A stretch of DNA of 24,054 nucleotides from CBFGRV01 sp965651265 (GTDB lineage Bacteria; Bacteroidota; Rhodothermia; Rhodothermales; VXPQ01). The notes under the pieces were generated by a model. The model saw only the letters and a list, made by a program, of their open reading frames with translations, made no database searches and had not been told where the DNA came from. The stretch spans positions 1-24,054 of the forward strand of contig CBFGRV010000046.1 in assembly GCA_965651265.1 (NCBI GenBank), read 5' to 3'. Shown here one piece after another: positions 22,939 through 24,054 of the stretch. The position numbers and the translations under genes are program-made. Positions within the stretch are counted from its first letter, which is position 1. Every line of letters begins with the position of its first letter.

Positions 22939-24054
22939 ATGCAGCCTGTGGAAGAGCAATTCGACGTCGGGACCGAGCGAGCCGAGCGCCTGCGTCGCGA
23001 GCGCGCAGAGGATACCTTCTGGCTGGTTTTGAACCGCCTGTATCGGGGGCGGAAGGTCATCATCGGCGTAACGGCTTTCGTGGCCGTCGCTTCCGTCGTC
23101 ATCAGCCTGCTCCTGCCGAACTGGTATCGAGCTTCTGCTCGTGTGCTCGTGCCTGAATCGCAGGGCGGGGCGCTCTCGTCGATTCTAGGAAATCTGCCTG
23201 CGGGCGCGGCCGCGCTGTTCGGTGGTGGCCCGGCGGGCGACTACACCCGATATCTTTCCATCCTCACGAGCCGCACCATGCTGGAGGCGGTTGTCGACAG
23301 CTTCGATCTCGTGACGGTTTACGAAACGGCCGACAGCGATTTTCCGCGGGAAAAGGCCATCTCGATGCTGGAGGACAATGCGGAATTCGAGATCGACATG
23401 GAGTTCGACTTCCTGTCGATATCCGTGCTGGATCGCGATCCACAGCGGGCCGCCGACATGGCCAACTTCTTCGTGCGGCGCCTGAACGTGATGAACGCGA
23501 ACCTCTCGACGGAGGGGGCCTCCAACTATCGCCGATCGTTGGAGCGGCGTTACCTGGAGGCCCGTGCCGCGATGGATTCGGTGCTGAACGCCACGCAGGA
23601 ATTCCAACAGGCGTACGGCGTGTTCGATTTGCCGACGCAGACGCAAGCGTTCTTCCAGCAGATCGGGATGCTTCGCCAGAGCATGCTGGAGGCCGAAATC
23701 CAGTACGAGGCCCTTCGAGCCCAGTACGGAGCCGACAACGCGCAGGTCAGGGCGATGCGCGAAGTCGTTGACGCCGCCAATCGGAAGTATTCGGCAGCCC
23801 TCGCGGGGCAAGAAAGGCTGCTTCCCGTGCCGCAGGGGAGCGTTCCGGAGGTGGGCCGTGAGTTCGTGGAGCTGGAGATGGAGCGCACCATCCAGCGAAA
23901 CATCCTCGAGGTACTGGGGCCGCTGTACGAGCAGGCCCGCTTCCAGGAGGAGCGGGACCTACAGGCCGTGCAGGTGGTCGACGAGGCTATTCCACCGGTG
24001 AAGAAGGCCAAGCCGAAGCGCTCCATCATCTGCATTCTGGCCACGCTGTCGGCC
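22939..24054 (+). CDS. Wzz/Wzc-type polysaccharide chain-length (co-polymerase) protein, 3' truncated by the window
   Basis: The open frame runs from ATG at 22939 to the right edge (372 codons, no stop). A basic-acidic N-terminal tail is followed by a membrane helix at about 38-60 (VIIGVTAFVAVASVVISLLL). The Wzz-type domain follows (WYRASARVLVPESQGG, YLSILTSRTMLEAVVDSF), then a long periplasmic helical segment (about 180-350). The start of the second membrane region comes after VVDEAIPPVKKAKPKRS, the Pro-rich signature that precedes TM2 in these proteins. PCP proteins set chain length and contact the Wza-like exit pore, here encoded 14 nt upstream. Whether a C-terminal tyrosine kinase domain (Wzc, PCP-2a) follows cannot be seen. 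Call is strong for the family, open for the subtype. Confidence 0.9.
   Translation, partial: MQPVEEQFDVGTERAERLRRERAEDTFWLVLNRLYRGRKVIIGVTAFVAVASVVISLLLPNWYRASARVLVPESQGGALSSILGNLPAGAAALFGGGPAGDYTRYLSILTSRTMLEAVVDSFDLVTVYETADSDFPREKAISMLEDNAEFEIDMEFDFLSISVLDRDPQRAADMANFFVRRLNVMNANLSTEGASNYRRSLERRYLEARAAMDSVLNATQEFQQAYGVFDLPTQTQAFFQQIGMLRQSMLEAEIQYEALRAQYGADNAQVRAMREVVDAANRKYSAALAGQERLLPVPQGSVPEVGREFVELEMERTIQRNILEVLGPLYEQARFQEERDLQAVQVVDEAIPPVKKAKPKRSIICILATLSA

Noticed and set aside
23185..24044. Minus-strand open frames at the right end
   Set aside because: They are antisense to the Wzz/Wzc-type gene, which has clear membrane and Wzz-domain features on the plus strand and simply runs off the edge without a stop.

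Overview
The window looks like a chromosomal segment of a GC-rich member of the Bacteroidota/Rhodothermota group, most likely a Rhodothermia-type marine or halophilic bacterium; this is inferred from protein content only. Evidence: two secreted proteins ending in type IX secretion (T9SS) C-terminal sorting domains, a PorV/PorQ-family barrel, a TonB-dependent receptor with an N-terminal carboxypeptidase-regulatory-like domain, a rhomboid protease with the acidic C-terminal domain common in this group, and a general lack of Shine-Dalgarno sequences. I see no RNA genes, insertion sequences, phage genes or CRISPR.

Region 1 (about 81-12710, minus strand) is a tightly packed operon. In transcription order it holds a LacI-family repressor, a periplasmic parvulin-type prolyl isomerase, a TonB-dependent receptor, a 1287-residue T9SS cargo with repeated Asp-rich (probably Ca2+-binding) segments, a PorV-like protein, and a T9SS cargo with four carbohydrate-binding-like beta domains. 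Gaps between the first five genes are 1-5 nt. Upstream of lacI are two LacI-type palindromic operators whose centres are 160 bp apart. I read it as an autoregulated, SusD-less outer-membrane glycan binding and uptake locus; the substrate is not visible and no glycoside hydrolase lies inside the window.

Region 2 (12710-16751, minus) holds housekeeping and membrane genes: ispG (MEP isoprenoid pathway), a membrane-anchored endonuclease/exonuclease/phosphatase-family protein, and two consecutive rhomboid proteases. The gap between the two rhomboid genes contains a striking array of 7-bp repeats.

Region 3 (16905-20975) has an LpxH-like UDP-2,3-diacylglucosamine hydrolase followed 6 nt later by a class A penicillin-binding protein (lipid A plus peptidoglycan synthesis, plus strand), then convergent ispE (second MEP-pathway gene). 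A second copy of the heptad-repeat element lies between the convergent genes.

Region 4 (21185-24054, plus) is the start of a polysaccharide export operon: a Wza-like outer-membrane export protein followed by a Wzz/Wzc-type chain-length protein that runs off the right edge. A perfect 7-bp dyad overlapping a possible -10 element lies upstream. No stretch over 300 bp lacks a gene; the largest intergenic gaps (about 150-230 bp) are described as features or findings.
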